A DNA stretch of 64,000 nucleotides from Chloroflexus islandicus (GTDB lineage Bacteria > Chloroflexota > Chloroflexia > Chloroflexales > Chloroflexaceae): positions 1-64,000 of the forward strand of contig NZ_LWQS01000039.1 of assembly GCF_001650695.1 (NCBI RefSeq), read 5' to 3'. Made by a program: the position numbers and the translations under genes. Positions 42,884-52,333 of this stretch are shown one piece after another (within the stretch, counting starts at the first letter, position 1; each line of letters begins with the position of its first letter). The notes beneath the pieces are model-generated. The model had not been told where the DNA came from. It saw nothing but the letters and a program-made list of their open reading frames with translations, and did not search any database.

Positions 42884-43270
42884 CTACTTGCGCAACACAT
42901 CGCGCACAATCTGCTCGAGGCGATCGAGCGGGAAGGGTTTAGGCAAATAGTAGTCGATCCGCTGTTCGCGAGCGCGCTTTTCCAGCTCAGGGGTGGCGTA
43001 GGCGGTAATCATCACCACGCTGGTATCGGGGGAAGTCTCCTTAATGGCTGCGGCCAGTTGCAGACCATTCATGCCGGGCATATTGTAATCGGTGATCACG
43101 AGCGGCACCCGGCGCAGCGCGATTTGGGCCAGCGCATCAGCACCGCTATTGACGGTAATAATATCGTAACCACCGGTCAGATCACGCATCAAGCGATGCA
43201 AGATGATGAGAATGTCAGGCTCATCTTCTACCAGAATGATGGCTGGATTGCGACCGGAAAAATCCGACAT
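42884..43270 (-). CDS. Single-domain response regulator (CheY-like)
   Basis: A protein of 128 residues made of one receiver domain: acidic pair in LVEDEPD near residue 14, phospho-acceptor Asp in LVITDYNMPGMNG near 61, MITAYAT near 88 and the switch Lys in YLPKPFP near 111. No output domain, so it acts by protein contact. No kinase gene is nearby. Confidence 0.9.
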   Translation of the reverse strand: MSDFSGRNPAIILVEDEPDILIILHRLMRDLTGGYDIITVNSGADALAQIALRRVPLVITDYNMPGMNGLQLAAAIKETSPDTSVVMITAYATPELEKRAREQRIDYYLPKPFPLDRLEQIVRDVLRK

Positions 43271-43459
43271 ACGAGAAACTCCTTAAACCGCCAGCAATAG
43301 CTGATGCTTGCGCAAAACGCCAGATCGGGCTTTTGCAAGTAGCGGTATTGTATCACAGCCGTGCATGACGGGCAAGCATCGAAGAAATGGTATCATAGGC
43401 ATAGTTATCTGCCCCGCCCTTGCCCCATTGATGGGGCGTCTGAAGAAAACACAATTTGT

Positions 43460-44365
43460 ATGAGCCAATTGCCCGGCATCTTCCTCAACGTGCTTGCCCC
43501 TGTCTTCTTGCTCGTCTTGCTTGGCTACCTGACCGGCCCGCGGCTACAACTCGAAGCGCGCACCCTCTCACGCTTCGCATACTTTATTCTGACCCCGGCG
43601 TTCGTATTTTACGTGCTCAGCCAAACCCGGATCGAAGCTGGATTAGCCGGACGCATGATCGGCTTTATCACCGTCGTCTATATCGGCTCGATCATCATTG
43701 CCTTTCTGGTGGCCCGCTTGCTGAAGCGTAGCCCGGCTATGACGGCAGCGTATGTCATGATCGCGGCGTTTGGCAACGTCGGCAATTTCGGCTTGCCGAT
43801 CATTCAATTCGCCGAAGGGCCGGCGGCGCTCGGCGTCGCGACCGTCTACTTTTTAGCCAATCTGGTGCTGGCGTTTATTGTCTGTGTCGGGGCTGCTAAC
43901 TTCAGCCGCGGCTTTAGCCTCGGGATGGCCATTCAGGTCTTCCGCACCCCGGCCCTGCTGGCGCTGCCGCCGGCGCTGTTGTTCAACTGGCTTGAGATCA
44001 CACTGCCGCCAGTCGTGATGCGCCCGCTCGAATTGCTCTCCGGCGCACTGATCCCGACCATGCTGATCGTGTTGGGTGCGCAACTGGCCGCTGCTGGTAT
44101 CCCCCGCATTAACGCTGATTTACTTATATCAAGTGCCGTGCGCCTCATCAGCGGGCCCGTTTTGGCCTTTGGCATCGCCGGCTGGTTTGCCCTGCCGCAG
44201 CTCGAACGCAACGTCGGCATCTTGCAAGCCAGTATGCCCACCGCAGTGCTCGTCAGCATTATCGCTATGGAAAACGATCTGCTGCCTGAATTTGTTACCG
44301 CAACCGTCTTATTCTCGAATCTGGCGAGTATTGTAACGCTTGCCATCGTCCTTGTCTTCTTGTAA
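43460..44365 (+). CDS. AEC family transporter (auxin efflux carrier-like permease)
   Basis: A protein of 301 residues with about ten hydrophobic segments in two bundles. NVLAPVFLLVLLGYLTG at the start, AAFGNVGNFGLPI near 110 and GAQLAA near 215 are typical AEC motifs. Bacterial members move malate, malonate and other carboxylates. ATG 43460 begins directly with the first membrane helix; no clear ribosome-binding site. Next to the TRAP transporter genes, which also suggests organic acid handling. Confidence 0.88.
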   Translation: MSQLPGIFLNVLAPVFLLVLLGYLTGPRLQLEARTLSRFAYFILTPAFVFYVLSQTRIEAGLAGRMIGFITVVYIGSIIIAFLVARLLKRSPAMTAAYVMIAAFGNVGNFGLPIIQFAEGPAALGVATVYFLANLVLAFIVCVGAANFSRGFSLGMAIQVFRTPALLALPPALLFNWLEITLPPVVMRPLELLSGALIPTMLIVLGAQLAAAGIPRINADLLISSAVRLISGPVLAFGIAGWFALPQLERNVGILQASMPTAVLVSIIAMENDLLPEFVTATVLFSNLASIVTLAIVLVFL

Positions 44366-44426
44366 CCACGTTTTCAGCAACAAACAACTGGTTTAGCAAA
44401 TGTTTCACGATCAATAAATCAATAAT

Positions 44427-44455
44427 TTGCACAATTTCACTAGATCGTCTATAAT
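44427..44455 (+). promoter_or_regulatory. Promoter of dctP
   Basis: TTGCAC (44427-44432), a 17-base spacer and a perfect TATAAT (44450-44455) in an AT-rich stretch. About 38 bases of leader precede the ATG, which has TAGGAGCAG as ribosome-binding site. Confidence 0.8.
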
Positions 44456-44499
44456 TAAGATACCGTTCCCTTATAGTTCAGATTGCCTAGGAGCAGAGC

Positions 44500-45690
44500 A
44501 TGAAACGACGGGAGTTTCTTCGTGGCGCCGCCGCCGGCGTGCTTGGCGGCCTCGGTCTGACGTTGGCAGCCTGTGGCCAGCCACCGGCTGTCACTAACCA
44601 ACCAACCACTGCCCCAGCCCAGCCAACGGCTGCCGGTGGCGAGCAACCCACTGCCGCAGCGCCGACGGCACAAGCCCCGGCGCAAGGCTCGTCGATGCCG
44701 GCGGTAGAGTGGCGCATGGGTACGAGCTGGCCGATCTCGCTTGACACCATCTACGGCGGCGCGACGGTGCTGGCCGAGCGGGTGGCCGAGCTGTCGAACG
44801 GCATGTTCAAGATTACCACCTTCCCCGCCGGCGAACTCTTCCCCGGCCTCGAGGTGGTGCAGAACGTGTCGCAGGGCACGGTTGAATCGGGCCACACCGC
44901 CCTCTACTACTACGTCGGTCTCGATCCGGCGTGGGCCTTCGGTACGTCGCTCCCCTTCGGTCTAACCGCGCAGCAGCAGAACTCGTGGCTGTACCACGGC
45001 GGCGGCGAAGCGGCGATCAACAAGCTCGGCCAAAACTTTAACGTGATCTCGTTCGCCGCTGGTAACACCGGCACCCAGATGGGTGGCTGGTTCCGCCGCG
45101 AGATCAACACTGTCGCCGACCTGCAGGGCCTCAAGATGCGCATCCCCGGCCTTGGCGCACAGGTGTTGAAGAATCTGGGTGTTGTGACCCAAACCCTGCC
45201 CGGCGGTGAAATCTTCCAAGCCCTTTCGACCGGCGCAATCGACGCCGCCGAGTGGGTCGGCCCCTACGACGACGAGAAGCTCGGGCTGCCCGATGCGGCT
45301 GAGTTTTACTACGCACCGGGTTGGTGGGAGCCGGGTCCTTCGCTGCACGCCGTCTTCAACCTCGATGCGTGGAACAAGCTGCCCAAGGAGTACCAGAACT
45401 TCATCCGCGTCGCAGCTTGGGAGTCGAACATGAACATGCTCGCCAAGTACGACGCGCTGAATAACGATGCGCTCGAGCGGATCGTGGCCAAGGGCAAGAA
45501 GCTGCGGGTGTACAGCGACGAGATCATGAATGCCGCCCAAAAGGCCTCCTTCGAGCTGTATGCTGGCTATGAATCGGCGGCATTCAAGGAAATCTTCCCC
45601 TCGTGGAACGCGTTCCGCCAGAAGATCCAGCGCTGGCACCAGACCAACGAGCTGCCGTTCAACGTTTTCGTCAAGAACAACCCGATCTAA
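44500..45690 (+). CDS. dctP: TRAP transporter solute-binding protein (DctP type)
   Basis: A protein of 396 residues. A twin-arginine signal ([13 protein letters not shown]) combined with a lipobox (TLAACG, Cys26) marks it as a Tat-exported lipoprotein, followed by a Pro/Thr/Ala linker to about residue 65. The binding domain shows [47 protein letters not shown] (Arg clamp region for a carboxylate) and [18 protein letters not shown]. It delivers a carboxylic acid to the DctQ/DctM membrane pair encoded convergently downstream. Confidence 0.92.
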   Translation: MKRREFLRGAAAGVLGGLGLTLAACGQPPAVTNQPTTAPAQPTAAGGEQPTAAAPTAQAPAQGSSMPAVEWRMGTSWPISLDTIYGGATVLAERVAELSNGMFKITTFPAGELFPGLEVVQNVSQGTVESGHTALYYYVGLDPAWAFGTSLPFGLTAQQQNSWLYHGGGEAAINKLGQNFNVISFAAGNTGTQMGGWFRREINTVADLQGLKMRIPGLGAQVLKNLGVVTQTLPGGEIFQALSTGAIDAAEWVGPYDDEKLGLPDAAEFYYAPGWWEPGPSLHAVFNLDAWNKLPKEYQNFIRVAAWESNMNMLAKYDALNNDALERIVAKGKKLRVYSDEIMNAAQKASFELYAGYESAAFKEIFPSWNAFRQKIQRWHQTNELPFNVFVKNNPI

Positions 45691-45713
45691 GCCCGATCAG
45701 TTTGCCCAAAGCC

Positions 45714-45748
45714 AGCGGGTGGAGCGTAACGCTCCACCCGCTGTTTTT
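45714..45748. terminator. Terminator after dctP
   Basis: 13-bp stem AGCGGGTGGAGCG/CGCTCCACCCGCT with a TAA loop, followed by GTTTTTAT. A near-identical copy lies 366-367 bases downstream in front of dctM. Confidence 0.9.
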
Positions 45749-45773
45749 ATATGCCGGCATTGGGTGCCGTACC

Positions 45774-45920
45774 CTAGCGGCCAAACGAGATTGCCGGCAG
45801 TAGAGCGCCAGTTGGGGGAAGAAGACCAGAATCACCACAAGGACCAACTGGATGGCAATAAACGGCACCACGCCGCCGTCGATATCACCGGTCGTGATGC
45901 CGGAAAGCGCCACGCCGCGC
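45774..45920 (-). pseudogene. Decayed duplicate of the dctM 3' end
   Basis: This stretch matches the last roughly 147 bases of dctM (46141-46288) including the stop codon. It still reads GITTGDIDGGVVPFIAIQL and FFPQLALY in one frame but has a small deletion that shifts the frame before the end, and no upstream coding part. Part of a tandem duplication of the dctP/dctM junction with a period of about 366 bases. Confidence 0.85.
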
Positions 45921-45970
45921 CGGCTGTACGCCAGCTCCACCACGGAAGCGTTCAAGGATAGCGTCCTCGT

Positions 45971-46056
45971 ATGGATGCGTTCCGCTAGCAGATCCAGCGC
46001 TGGCACCAGACCAACAAACTGCTGTTCAACACCTGCGCCAAAAACAATCCGATCTA
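45971..46056 (+). pseudogene. Decayed duplicate of the dctP 3' end
   Basis: It matches the last about 86 bases of dctP (45605-45690) through the TAA. A change of CAG to TAG creates an in-frame stop after TTCCGC, and there are several further substitutions. It lies between the dctM remnant and the second terminator copy. Confidence 0.85.
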
Positions 46057-46080
46057 AGCCCGATCAGTTTGCCCAAAGCC

Positions 46081-46114
46081 AGCGGGTGGAGCGTTATGCT
46101 CCACCCGCTGTTTT
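46081..46114. terminator. Second copy of the dctP/dctM terminator
   Basis: 12-bp stem AGCGGGTGGAGC/GCTCCACCCGCT, GTTAT loop, then GTTTT. Duplicate of 45714-45748; here it lies just beyond the dctM stop. Confidence 0.85.
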
Positions 46115-46140
46115 GATATACCAGCATTGGGTGCCATACC

Positions 46141-47475
46141 CTAGCGGCCAAACGAGATTGCCGGCAGGTAGAGCGCCAGTTGGGGGAAGAAAATCAAAAT
46201 CACCACAATGGTCAACTGGATGGCGATAAACGGCACCACACCGCGATAAATATCGCCGGTCGTGATGCCGGGGGGCGCCACGCCGCGCAGGTAGAAGAGA
46301 GCAAAGCCAAACGGTGGGGTGAGGAACGAGGTTTGCAGATTGGCGCCGAGCAATACGCCGAACCAGACCAGATCGAAGCCAAGCGCCTTCGCGACCGGCA
46401 CGAAGAGCGGAATGACGATAAAGCAGATCTCAAAGAAGTCGATGAAGAACCCGAGGAAGAAGACGATCAGCATGCTTACAATCAGAAAGCCCCACGCCCC
46501 GCCGGGCAGATTGGCCATCAGATCGAACACAAACTTATCGCCGCTAAGCGCGCGGAAGACCAGTGCAAAGGCAGTCGAACCGATCAAAATAAAGAGCACC
46601 ATTGTCGTCGCACGCATTGTCGCATCGCACACGGCAATAAAATTCTTCCATGTCAGCCGGCGATTAGCCAGCGCTAGCAGTGTTGCACCTAACGCACCCA
46701 CCGCACCGGCCTCAGTCGCAGTGGCAATGCCAAAGAAGATCGAACCAAGCACAGCGACGATCAGCAAAAGCGGCGGGATCATAACCTGCACCACGCGCTT
46801 GGCCAGCGCCGCGCCGCTCATCGAACGGGCCGACAACGGCAGGGCCGGGGCCATTTCGGGCTTGAGCAGCGCCACAATCCAACAATAGAATGCTAGCGCC
46901 GCTGCCAGCAACAAGCCGGGGATCAGTGAGCCAAGGAAGAGACGGCCCACTGAAACGCCGATCTGGTCGCCGAGCACCACCAACACCACCGACGGCGGAA
47001 TGATCTGGCCGAGGGTGCCGGCAGCGCAGATCACGCCGCACGCCAGCTCTTTGTTGTAGCCATAGCGCAGCATGATCGGCAGCGAAATCAGGCCCATCGC
47101 CACCACCGTTGCCGCCACCACGCCGGTGGTAGCGGCCAACAATGCGCCGACAACCACCACTGAGATCGCCAAACCACCCCGGATCGGCCCGAAGAGCACG
47201 CCCATCGTATCAAGCAGATCTTCGGCCAAACCGGATTTTTCAAGCATCGAGCCAAGGAAGATAAAGTAGGGAATGGCGAGGAGGGTATAGTTTGACATCA
47301 CGTTAAAGATACGTGATGGCATCGCGCGGATGATAATCGGGTCAAAGATGCCGAGCGAGACACCGATAATACCAAAGACAATCGCCGTTGCCCCCAAGGA
47401 AAAGGCGACGGGGTAGCCGATACCAAGGATGACCAGCGCCCCGAGAAACATCGCGGGTCCGAGCCACTCGTACAT
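46141..47475 (-). CDS. dctM: TRAP transporter large permease (DctM type)
   Basis: A protein of 444 residues with about twelve hydrophobic segments. GALVILGIGYPVAFSLG at the start, IPYFIFLGSMLEKSGLAEDL near 65, VVVGALLAATTGVVAATVVA near 105 and GTLGQIIPPSVVLVVLGDQI near 150 are typical. It forms the sodium- or proton-coupled channel with DctQ. It lies 14 bases after dctQ. Its 3' end was copied into the downstream junction duplication. Confidence 0.93.
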   Translation of the reverse strand: MYEWLGPAMFLGALVILGIGYPVAFSLGATAIVFGIIGVSLGIFDPIIIRAMPSRIFNVMSNYTLLAIPYFIFLGSMLEKSGLAEDLLDTMGVLFGPIRGGLAISVVVVGALLAATTGVVAATVVAMGLISLPIMLRYGYNKELACGVICAAGTLGQIIPPSVVLVVLGDQIGVSVGRLFLGSLIPGLLLAAALAFYCWIVALLKPEMAPALPLSARSMSGAALAKRVVQVMIPPLLLIVAVLGSIFFGIATATEAGAVGALGATLLALANRRLTWKNFIAVCDATMRATTMVLFILIGSTAFALVFRALSGDKFVFDLMANLPGGAWGFLIVSMLIVFFLGFFIDFFEICFIVIPLFVPVAKALGFDLVWFGVLLGANLQTSFLTPPFGFALFYLRGVAPPGITTGDIYRGVVPFIAIQLTIVVILIFFPQLALYLPAISFGR

Positions 47476-47489
47476 GGAGCCTCCAGAGA

Positions 47490-48053
47490 TTACAGCTTGG
47501 TCTCTTTTTCTTCGACGACGACTTGGGATGGATCGAGGACGCCGCGGAAGGCGGCAAAGTATTTGATCGCTTCAGAGATGCCTTGAATAATCAGTAAGAT
47601 CGGGCTCACGATAAGGAACGTCTTAATAATATAGCGAGGCAGACCGCCGGGATCAGGCGAATTTTCGCGAATGCGCCACGACTGTTCCACATACGGCCAA
47701 CCGAAGTAGATTAAGAGGCCGCAGAAGGGCAAGAGAAAGAACAGCGTCCCTAGCAAATTGACTAATGCTTTGCGCTTGGGCGAGAAATTGCTGTAGAACA
47801 CATCAACCCGCACGTGTTCATTGTGTTTGAGCGCATACGCCGCGCCTAGCAGAAAGATCATCGAGAAGATATACCACTGAGCCTCGATGTAAAAGTTTGA
47901 CCCCAGCGTGCGCCCGATGGCGCGACCCACATAGCGATTCGCGACATTCCAGACCCCGACGCCAACCACAACCGGCACCAAGATGTAGGCCAAGCGCCCA
48001 ACCCATTCGGTGAAGGTGTCGATGATGCGTGAAAGGCGCAATAGTGCTTGCAC
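47490..48053 (-). CDS. dctQ: TRAP transporter small permease (DctQ type)
   Basis: A protein of 187 residues starting with GTG at 48053 after GGAAGG. Four hydrophobic segments; YIEAQWYIFSMIFLLGAAYA and LKHNEHVRVDVFY (about residues 55-90) are the DctQ signature. An extended acidic C-terminus (VVVEEKETKL). First gene of dctQ-dctM, with its own promoter near 48200. Confidence 0.9.
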   Translation of the reverse strand: MQALLRLSRIIDTFTEWVGRLAYILVPVVVGVGVWNVANRYVGRAIGRTLGSNFYIEAQWYIFSMIFLLGAAYALKHNEHVRVDVFYSNFSPKRKALVNLLGTLFFLLPFCGLLIYFGWPYVEQSWRIRENSPDPGGLPRYIIKTFLIVSPILLIIQGISEAIKYFAAFRGVLDPSQVVVEEKETKL

Positions 48054-48195
48054 GTCAACCCTTCCTTCCCTGATGGCAACAGGATACGAAACACAAAAGC
48101 GAAGTACAGCGGAGCAATGCGGCAGCCGCTCTCTTGAACAGCACTCCAGAGATGCTTGAACTATCAATATGGGAATTCGCAACTTTATAACCTAA

Positions 48196-48224
48196 ATGGT
48201 ACACGGAATCACACACTTTGTCAA
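48196..48224 (-). promoter_or_regulatory. Promoter of dctQ-dctM
   Basis: Minus strand TTGACA (48219-48224), 17 bases, TACCAT (48196-48201). The -35 box directly abuts the T-rich end of the pckG terminator. The leader to the dctQ GTG is about 140 bases. Confidence 0.55.
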
Positions 48225-48258
48225 AACAAGCGGCGTACCAGCTTTCGCCAGTACGCCG
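48225..48258 (-). terminator. Terminator of pckG
   Basis: Minus strand CGGCGTAC and GTACGCCG form an 8-bp stem, followed by CTTGTTTTG, 30 bases after the pckG stop. Confidence 0.65.
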
Positions 48259-48287
48259 ATAGATATGGCTATTGCACTGTAATCACG

Positions 48288-50123
48288 TTATTCGTGCGTT
48301 GCACCCCATTTCTCTGGCATGCGCCAGAGGCTCGAAAGGATAAGATCACGCACCGAGAGCAACTCTTTCGGCAAGCGGTTGTAGAGCTTGATGAACAACT
48401 CCTCGTGGAGCAAGATCTCTTGCTGCCACTCGCTTACATCACACTCCATCACCTGATCGAACTGGGCCGGGCTGAAATCAAGCCCGCGCCAGTCAAGATC
48501 TTCGTACCGCGGCACCCAGCCGATCGGCGTTTCGACACTAACTGCCTGCCCATGCGCGCGTTCGATGATCCACTTCAGTACGCGCATATTCTCGCCAAAG
48601 CCCGGCCAGATGAATTTACCGTTTTCATCCTTGCGGAACCAGTTGACGCTAAAGATGCGCGGCGGGTTCTTGAGCCGGCGGCCAAAGCTGAGCCAGTGGT
48701 TGAAGTAATCACCCATGTGATAGCCGGCGAAGGGCAGCATCGCAAATGGATCACGGCGCACCACGCCTTGCTGGCCCATCGCCGCCGCCGTCGTTTCGGA
48801 CCCCATCGTAGCCGCCAGATAGACGCCGTAGGTCCAATTGAAGGCTTGGTAGACCAGCGGCACTGTGCGGCTGCGCCGCCCGCCAAAGATGAAGGCCTCG
48901 ATTGGTACGCCATTCGGATTTTCCCATTCGGGGTCAATCACCGGGTTCTGATTCGCTGGCGCGGTGAAACGGGCATTGGGGTGGGCAGCCAACCGTCCGC
49001 AGCCGGGGGTCCAATCGCGCCCCTGCCAGTCAATCAGGTGAGCCGGCGGCTCATCGGTCATCCCTTCCCACCAGACATCGCCATCATCGGTCAGCGCAAC
49101 ATTGGTGAAGATGCTATTCGCCCGGCAGCTTTCCATCGCGTTGGGGTTGGTCTTGTACGAGGTGCCCGGCGCAACACCGAAATAGCCGGCTTCAGGATTG
49201 ATAGCATACAGTTTGCCATCAGCGCCGGGTTTAATCCACGCAATATCGTCGCCAACTGTCGTTACCTCCCAACCAGCTTCCTTGAAGCTGTCCGGCGGGA
49301 TGAGCATGGCAAAGTTGGTCTTACCGCATGCCGATGGGAATGCAGCCGCAACATACGTCTTGCGCCCGCTCGGCTCTTTCACGCCTAAGATGAGCATGTG
49401 CTCAGCCAGCCAACCCTCTTGGCGGGCCATCACCGACGCAATCCGCAACGCAAAGCACTTCTTGCCCAGTAGGGCATTGCCGCCGTAGCCGGAGCCAAAA
49501 CTCCAGATTGACCGCTCTTCAGGGAAATGGACGATGTACTTGGTCGGGTTGCAGGGCCACGGCACGTCAGGCTGCCCCATCTCGAGCGGCGCACCGACGC
49601 TGTGCAGACAAGGAATATACTCGCCATCCTCGCCCAAGAGGTCGTAGATCTTGGTCGAGACCCGCGTCATAATGTGCATATTCACCACGACATAGGGCGA
49701 GTCGGTCAATTCGATACCGATATGGGCAATGGGCGACCCAATTGGCCCCATGCTGAAGGGGAGCACATACAGCACCCGTCCCCGCATGCTGCCTTTAAAC
49801 AACTTCAACAGGATTTCCTTCATCTCTTTCGGCGCCATCCAGTTATTGGTGGGGCCGGCGTCGTCTTTCGAGACACTACAGATAAAGGTGCGGTCTTCGA
49901 CGCGAGCGACATCAGAGGGATCCGAACGGGCGAGAAAGCTGTTGGGGCGAAGTTTGGGGTTGAGGCGGATGAACGTTCCCGTTTCGACCATCTGGTTGCA
50001 GAGCATATCGTATTCGGCCTGCGTACCATCACAGAAGTGAACCTGTGCCGGCTCGCAGAGGTCGACAATTTCTTTAATCCACTCGCGAAGCCGATGGTGC
50101 CGAATGTATGCGGGGAACTGCAT
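48288..50123 (-). CDS. pckG: Phosphoenolpyruvate carboxykinase (GTP)
   Basis: A protein of 611 residues, GTP-dependent family. The P-loop kinase motif [16 protein letters not shown] is at about residues 265-280, with [18 protein letters not shown] about 40 residues before it; [20 protein letters not shown] near 120 and [13 protein letters not shown] near 405 are typical. It interconverts oxaloacetate and phosphoenolpyruvate, which in an organism that assimilates acetyl-CoA, glyoxylate or pyruvate feeds gluconeogenesis. No clear promoter was identified in the 320 bases upstream. Confidence 0.96.
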   Translation of the reverse strand: MQFPAYIRHHRLREWIKEIVDLCEPAQVHFCDGTQAEYDMLCNQMVETGTFIRLNPKLRPNSFLARSDPSDVARVEDRTFICSVSKDDAGPTNNWMAPKEMKEILLKLFKGSMRGRVLYVLPFSMGPIGSPIAHIGIELTDSPYVVVNMHIMTRVSTKIYDLLGEDGEYIPCLHSVGAPLEMGQPDVPWPCNPTKYIVHFPEERSIWSFGSGYGGNALLGKKCFALRIASVMARQEGWLAEHMLILGVKEPSGRKTYVAAAFPSACGKTNFAMLIPPDSFKEAGWEVTTVGDDIAWIKPGADGKLYAINPEAGYFGVAPGTSYKTNPNAMESCRANSIFTNVALTDDGDVWWEGMTDEPPAHLIDWQGRDWTPGCGRLAAHPNARFTAPANQNPVIDPEWENPNGVPIEAFIFGGRRSRTVPLVYQAFNWTYGVYLAATMGSETTAAAMGQQGVVRRDPFAMLPFAGYHMGDYFNHWLSFGRRLKNPPRIFSVNWFRKDENGKFIWPGFGENMRVLKWIIERAHGQAVSVETPIGWVPRYEDLDWRGLDFSPAQFDQVMECDVSEWQQEILLHEELFIKLYNRLPKELLSVRDLILSSLWRMPEKWGATHE

Positions 50124-50388
50124 GCGATCCTCCCTCTCTATTCAAGGCCACAACCGGGGATGATAGCTGTGACGGCTTGCACGAGTGTGATCATAGCATA
50201 GAATATGAGCTTGCGCAGATATGAAGCTGTAGACTTTCAGCAACAATTGCGCAACCAACTAACCGACACCAGAACATTACCGGATGATGAGTGCGTAGCG
50301 CACTCTAGCCAGTACGCAACCGATGATGAATAGTATGCACGGCAAACGATGCCGGATCGAGCGGCACACACCGGTTGATACTCTGTGG

Positions 50389-50394
50389 TATACT
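50389..50394 (+). promoter_or_regulatory. Extended -10 promoter element before secG
   Basis: The gap 50124-50446 holds no gene. TGGTATACT gives an extended -10 (TG-n-TATACT), 53 bases before the secG ATG; no matching -35 box. Confidence 0.45.
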
Positions 50395-50446
50395 GATGTG
50401 CCTGCATGATGCAGCGACGAACATCGATATGAGGAGCAAGGCAGCA

Positions 50447-50662
50447 ATGGAAACCGCTCTCTACATTGCGATTTTGGTGATTAGCGCCGTAATGAGCGTG
50501 CTGGTGATTTTGCAATCGCGCGGCGGCGGTCTCAACCGCGACACCAGCTCGATGTATCACACCCGCCGCGGCATTGAGAAAACTCTGTATCAGGCCACGA
50601 TTGCCCTTAGCGTGAGCTTTTTGCTACTGGCCTTGATCACCAGTCTGCCGATTTTCAATTAA
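50447..50662 (+). CDS. secG: Protein translocase subunit SecG
   Basis: A protein of 71 residues with two transmembrane helices (about 3-22 and 48-68) and the conserved loop VILQSRGGGLNRDTSSMYHT. ATG 50447 has a GAGGAG ribosome-binding site. It is an auxiliary part of the SecYEG channel. The peptide-binding protein gene starts four bases after its stop, so they are co-transcribed. Confidence 0.9.
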   Translation: METALYIAILVISAVMSVLVILQSRGGGLNRDTSSMYHTRRGIEKTLYQATIALSVSFLLLALITSLPIFN

Positions 50663-50665
50663 GCT

Positions 50666-52333
50666 ATGGCGCGCCGGATTCGTTGGCAGATTGCGATTGC
50701 GCTCGCTGGGATCGGGGTTATTGTCGTCTTGTTTGGCCGCTTGGCAGCGCTGAGCGCTTCAACCGATAATCCGGCCACCGGCGGCGTCTATCGCGAGGCG
50801 GTGATCGGATCACCAGTGATGCCGATCCCGTTACTGAATGATCCCGTTGCCGATCCGGCCGGGAGGGCGCTGATTAGTCTGCTCTTCGAGGGGTTGACTC
50901 GCATTGGAGTTGATGGCTTGATCGAACCGGCCTTGGCCGAAGGGTATACGGTTGATGCCACTGGCGAAATCTATACCTTCACCTTGCGGCCGGGATTGCG
51001 CTGGCACGACGGCACGCCCCTCACCGCCGATGACGTTGTCTTTACCTTACGCACCCTCCAAGAGCTGGAGCAGGCCGGTGAACCGGCAGTCGCCAGCTTC
51101 TGGCGCACTACTCTGATCGAACGAGTCGACAACCGCACCGTCCGATTTATTCTGTCAGGGCCATTTGCACCCTTCCCGGCCTTAGCCCGCGTGCCGATTC
51201 TCCCAGCCCATCTGCTGCGCGGCATTCCACCAACCGCATGGCCTACCAGCGAGTTTGCCCGCCAGTTGATCGGCAGCGGGCCGTTCCGGTTGGCCGACTT
51301 GCGGCCTGAGTCGGCGCTGTTAACCGCCAACCCAACGTATTACAATGGCCGGCCATTTCTCGATCAGATCGAATTGCGGTTCATGGCTACACCCGAAGCA
51401 GCGATTGCGGCCCTTTCACGCGGTGAAGTGACGGGCTTTGCCGAACGCTGGGGCGCCAACCTGCTTGCAGTTGATCTTCCCGGCAATGAACAGCGTACTA
51501 TCTTGCCAGTTGATGAGTATACGATCTTAACCTTTAACCTTCGCCTCCCGTTGTTTCAAGAAATCCCCCTCCGCCGAGCGCTGGCGCTCGGTCTCGACCG
51601 CGATGCGCTGATTGAAACCGCAATCAATGGGTTAGCGCAGCCAATCGACACACCGCTCTTGCCCGGCACGTGGGCCGATGATCCGGACAAGCGCCAGCCA
51701 CCTACCGATCCGGCAGCAGCAGCCGACCGGTTAGCCGAAATCGACTTTGAACCGGGCAGTGATGGCATCCGCCAGCGCGGTACGCAACGGCTCAGCTTTA
51801 CCCTGCTGGTTGATCAAGATGAACGCCGGCTAGCAGTGGCTCAAGCCATTGCTGCCCAATGGCGCGCAATTGGGGTCGAGGTGACGGTCGAATCGGTCGA
51901 TAGTGTGGCGCTGGTCGATCGTTTGCGGCGCGGCGATTTTATGACTGCGATCCATACGTGGACCCGGATCGGCCCTGATCCCGATCCGTACAGCCTGTGG
52001 CACTCCAGTCAGGCTGCTGGCGGGCTGAATTACGCCGGTCTGAACGATAGCCGGATCGACCTGCTGCTCGAACAGGCGCGGTCTGAACCAGAGTTGGTGG
52101 CTCGCGCCGAGTTGTACCATGCGTTTCAACAACGTTGGCTGGAGCTGTCACCGGCGATTACACTCTATCAACCGATGTATATCATCGTCAGCACTGCCAA
52201 TCTGCAAGGGCGGGCCTTCTTCGCTAACCCCGATTTCACCGGCCAGACCTTATTCGGCGCCGAAGATCGCTTCCGTGATGTGCAGCGTTGGTTTATCAAT
52301 ACCTTCCGCCGGATCGAGGGCGATTTACCGTAG
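50666..52333 (+). CDS. Peptide/nickel ABC transporter substrate-binding protein (SBP_bac_5)
   Basis: A protein of 555 residues. One N-terminal hydrophobic helix (about residues 7-30) has no lipobox, so it may be an uncleaved anchor. LFEGLTRIGVDGLIEPALAE near 75, YTFTLRPGLRWHDGTPLTAD near 100-119 and IGSGPFRL near 200 are the family-5 binding protein pattern. It probably binds oligopeptides; no ABC permease or ATPase genes are adjacent. Its stop overlaps the convergent pyrK stop region by nine bases. Confidence 0.9.
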   Translation: MARRIRWQIAIALAGIGVIVVLFGRLAALSASTDNPATGGVYREAVIGSPVMPIPLLNDPVADPAGRALISLLFEGLTRIGVDGLIEPALAEGYTVDATGEIYTFTLRPGLRWHDGTPLTADDVVFTLRTLQELEQAGEPAVASFWRTTLIERVDNRTVRFILSGPFAPFPALARVPILPAHLLRGIPPTAWPTSEFARQLIGSGPFRLADLRPESALLTANPTYYNGRPFLDQIELRFMATPEAAIAALSRGEVTGFAERWGANLLAVDLPGNEQRTILPVDEYTILTFNLRLPLFQEIPLRRALALGLDRDALIETAINGLAQPIDTPLLPGTWADDPDKRQPPTDPAAAADRLAEIDFEPGSDGIRQRGTQRLSFTLLVDQDERRLAVAQAIAAQWRAIGVEVTVESVDSVALVDRLRRGDFMTAIHTWTRIGPDPDPYSLWHSSQAAGGLNYAGLNDSRIDLLLEQARSEPELVARAELYHAFQQRWLELSPAITLYQPMYIIVSTANLQGRAFFANPDFTGQTLFGAEDRFRDVQRWFINTFRRIEGDLP

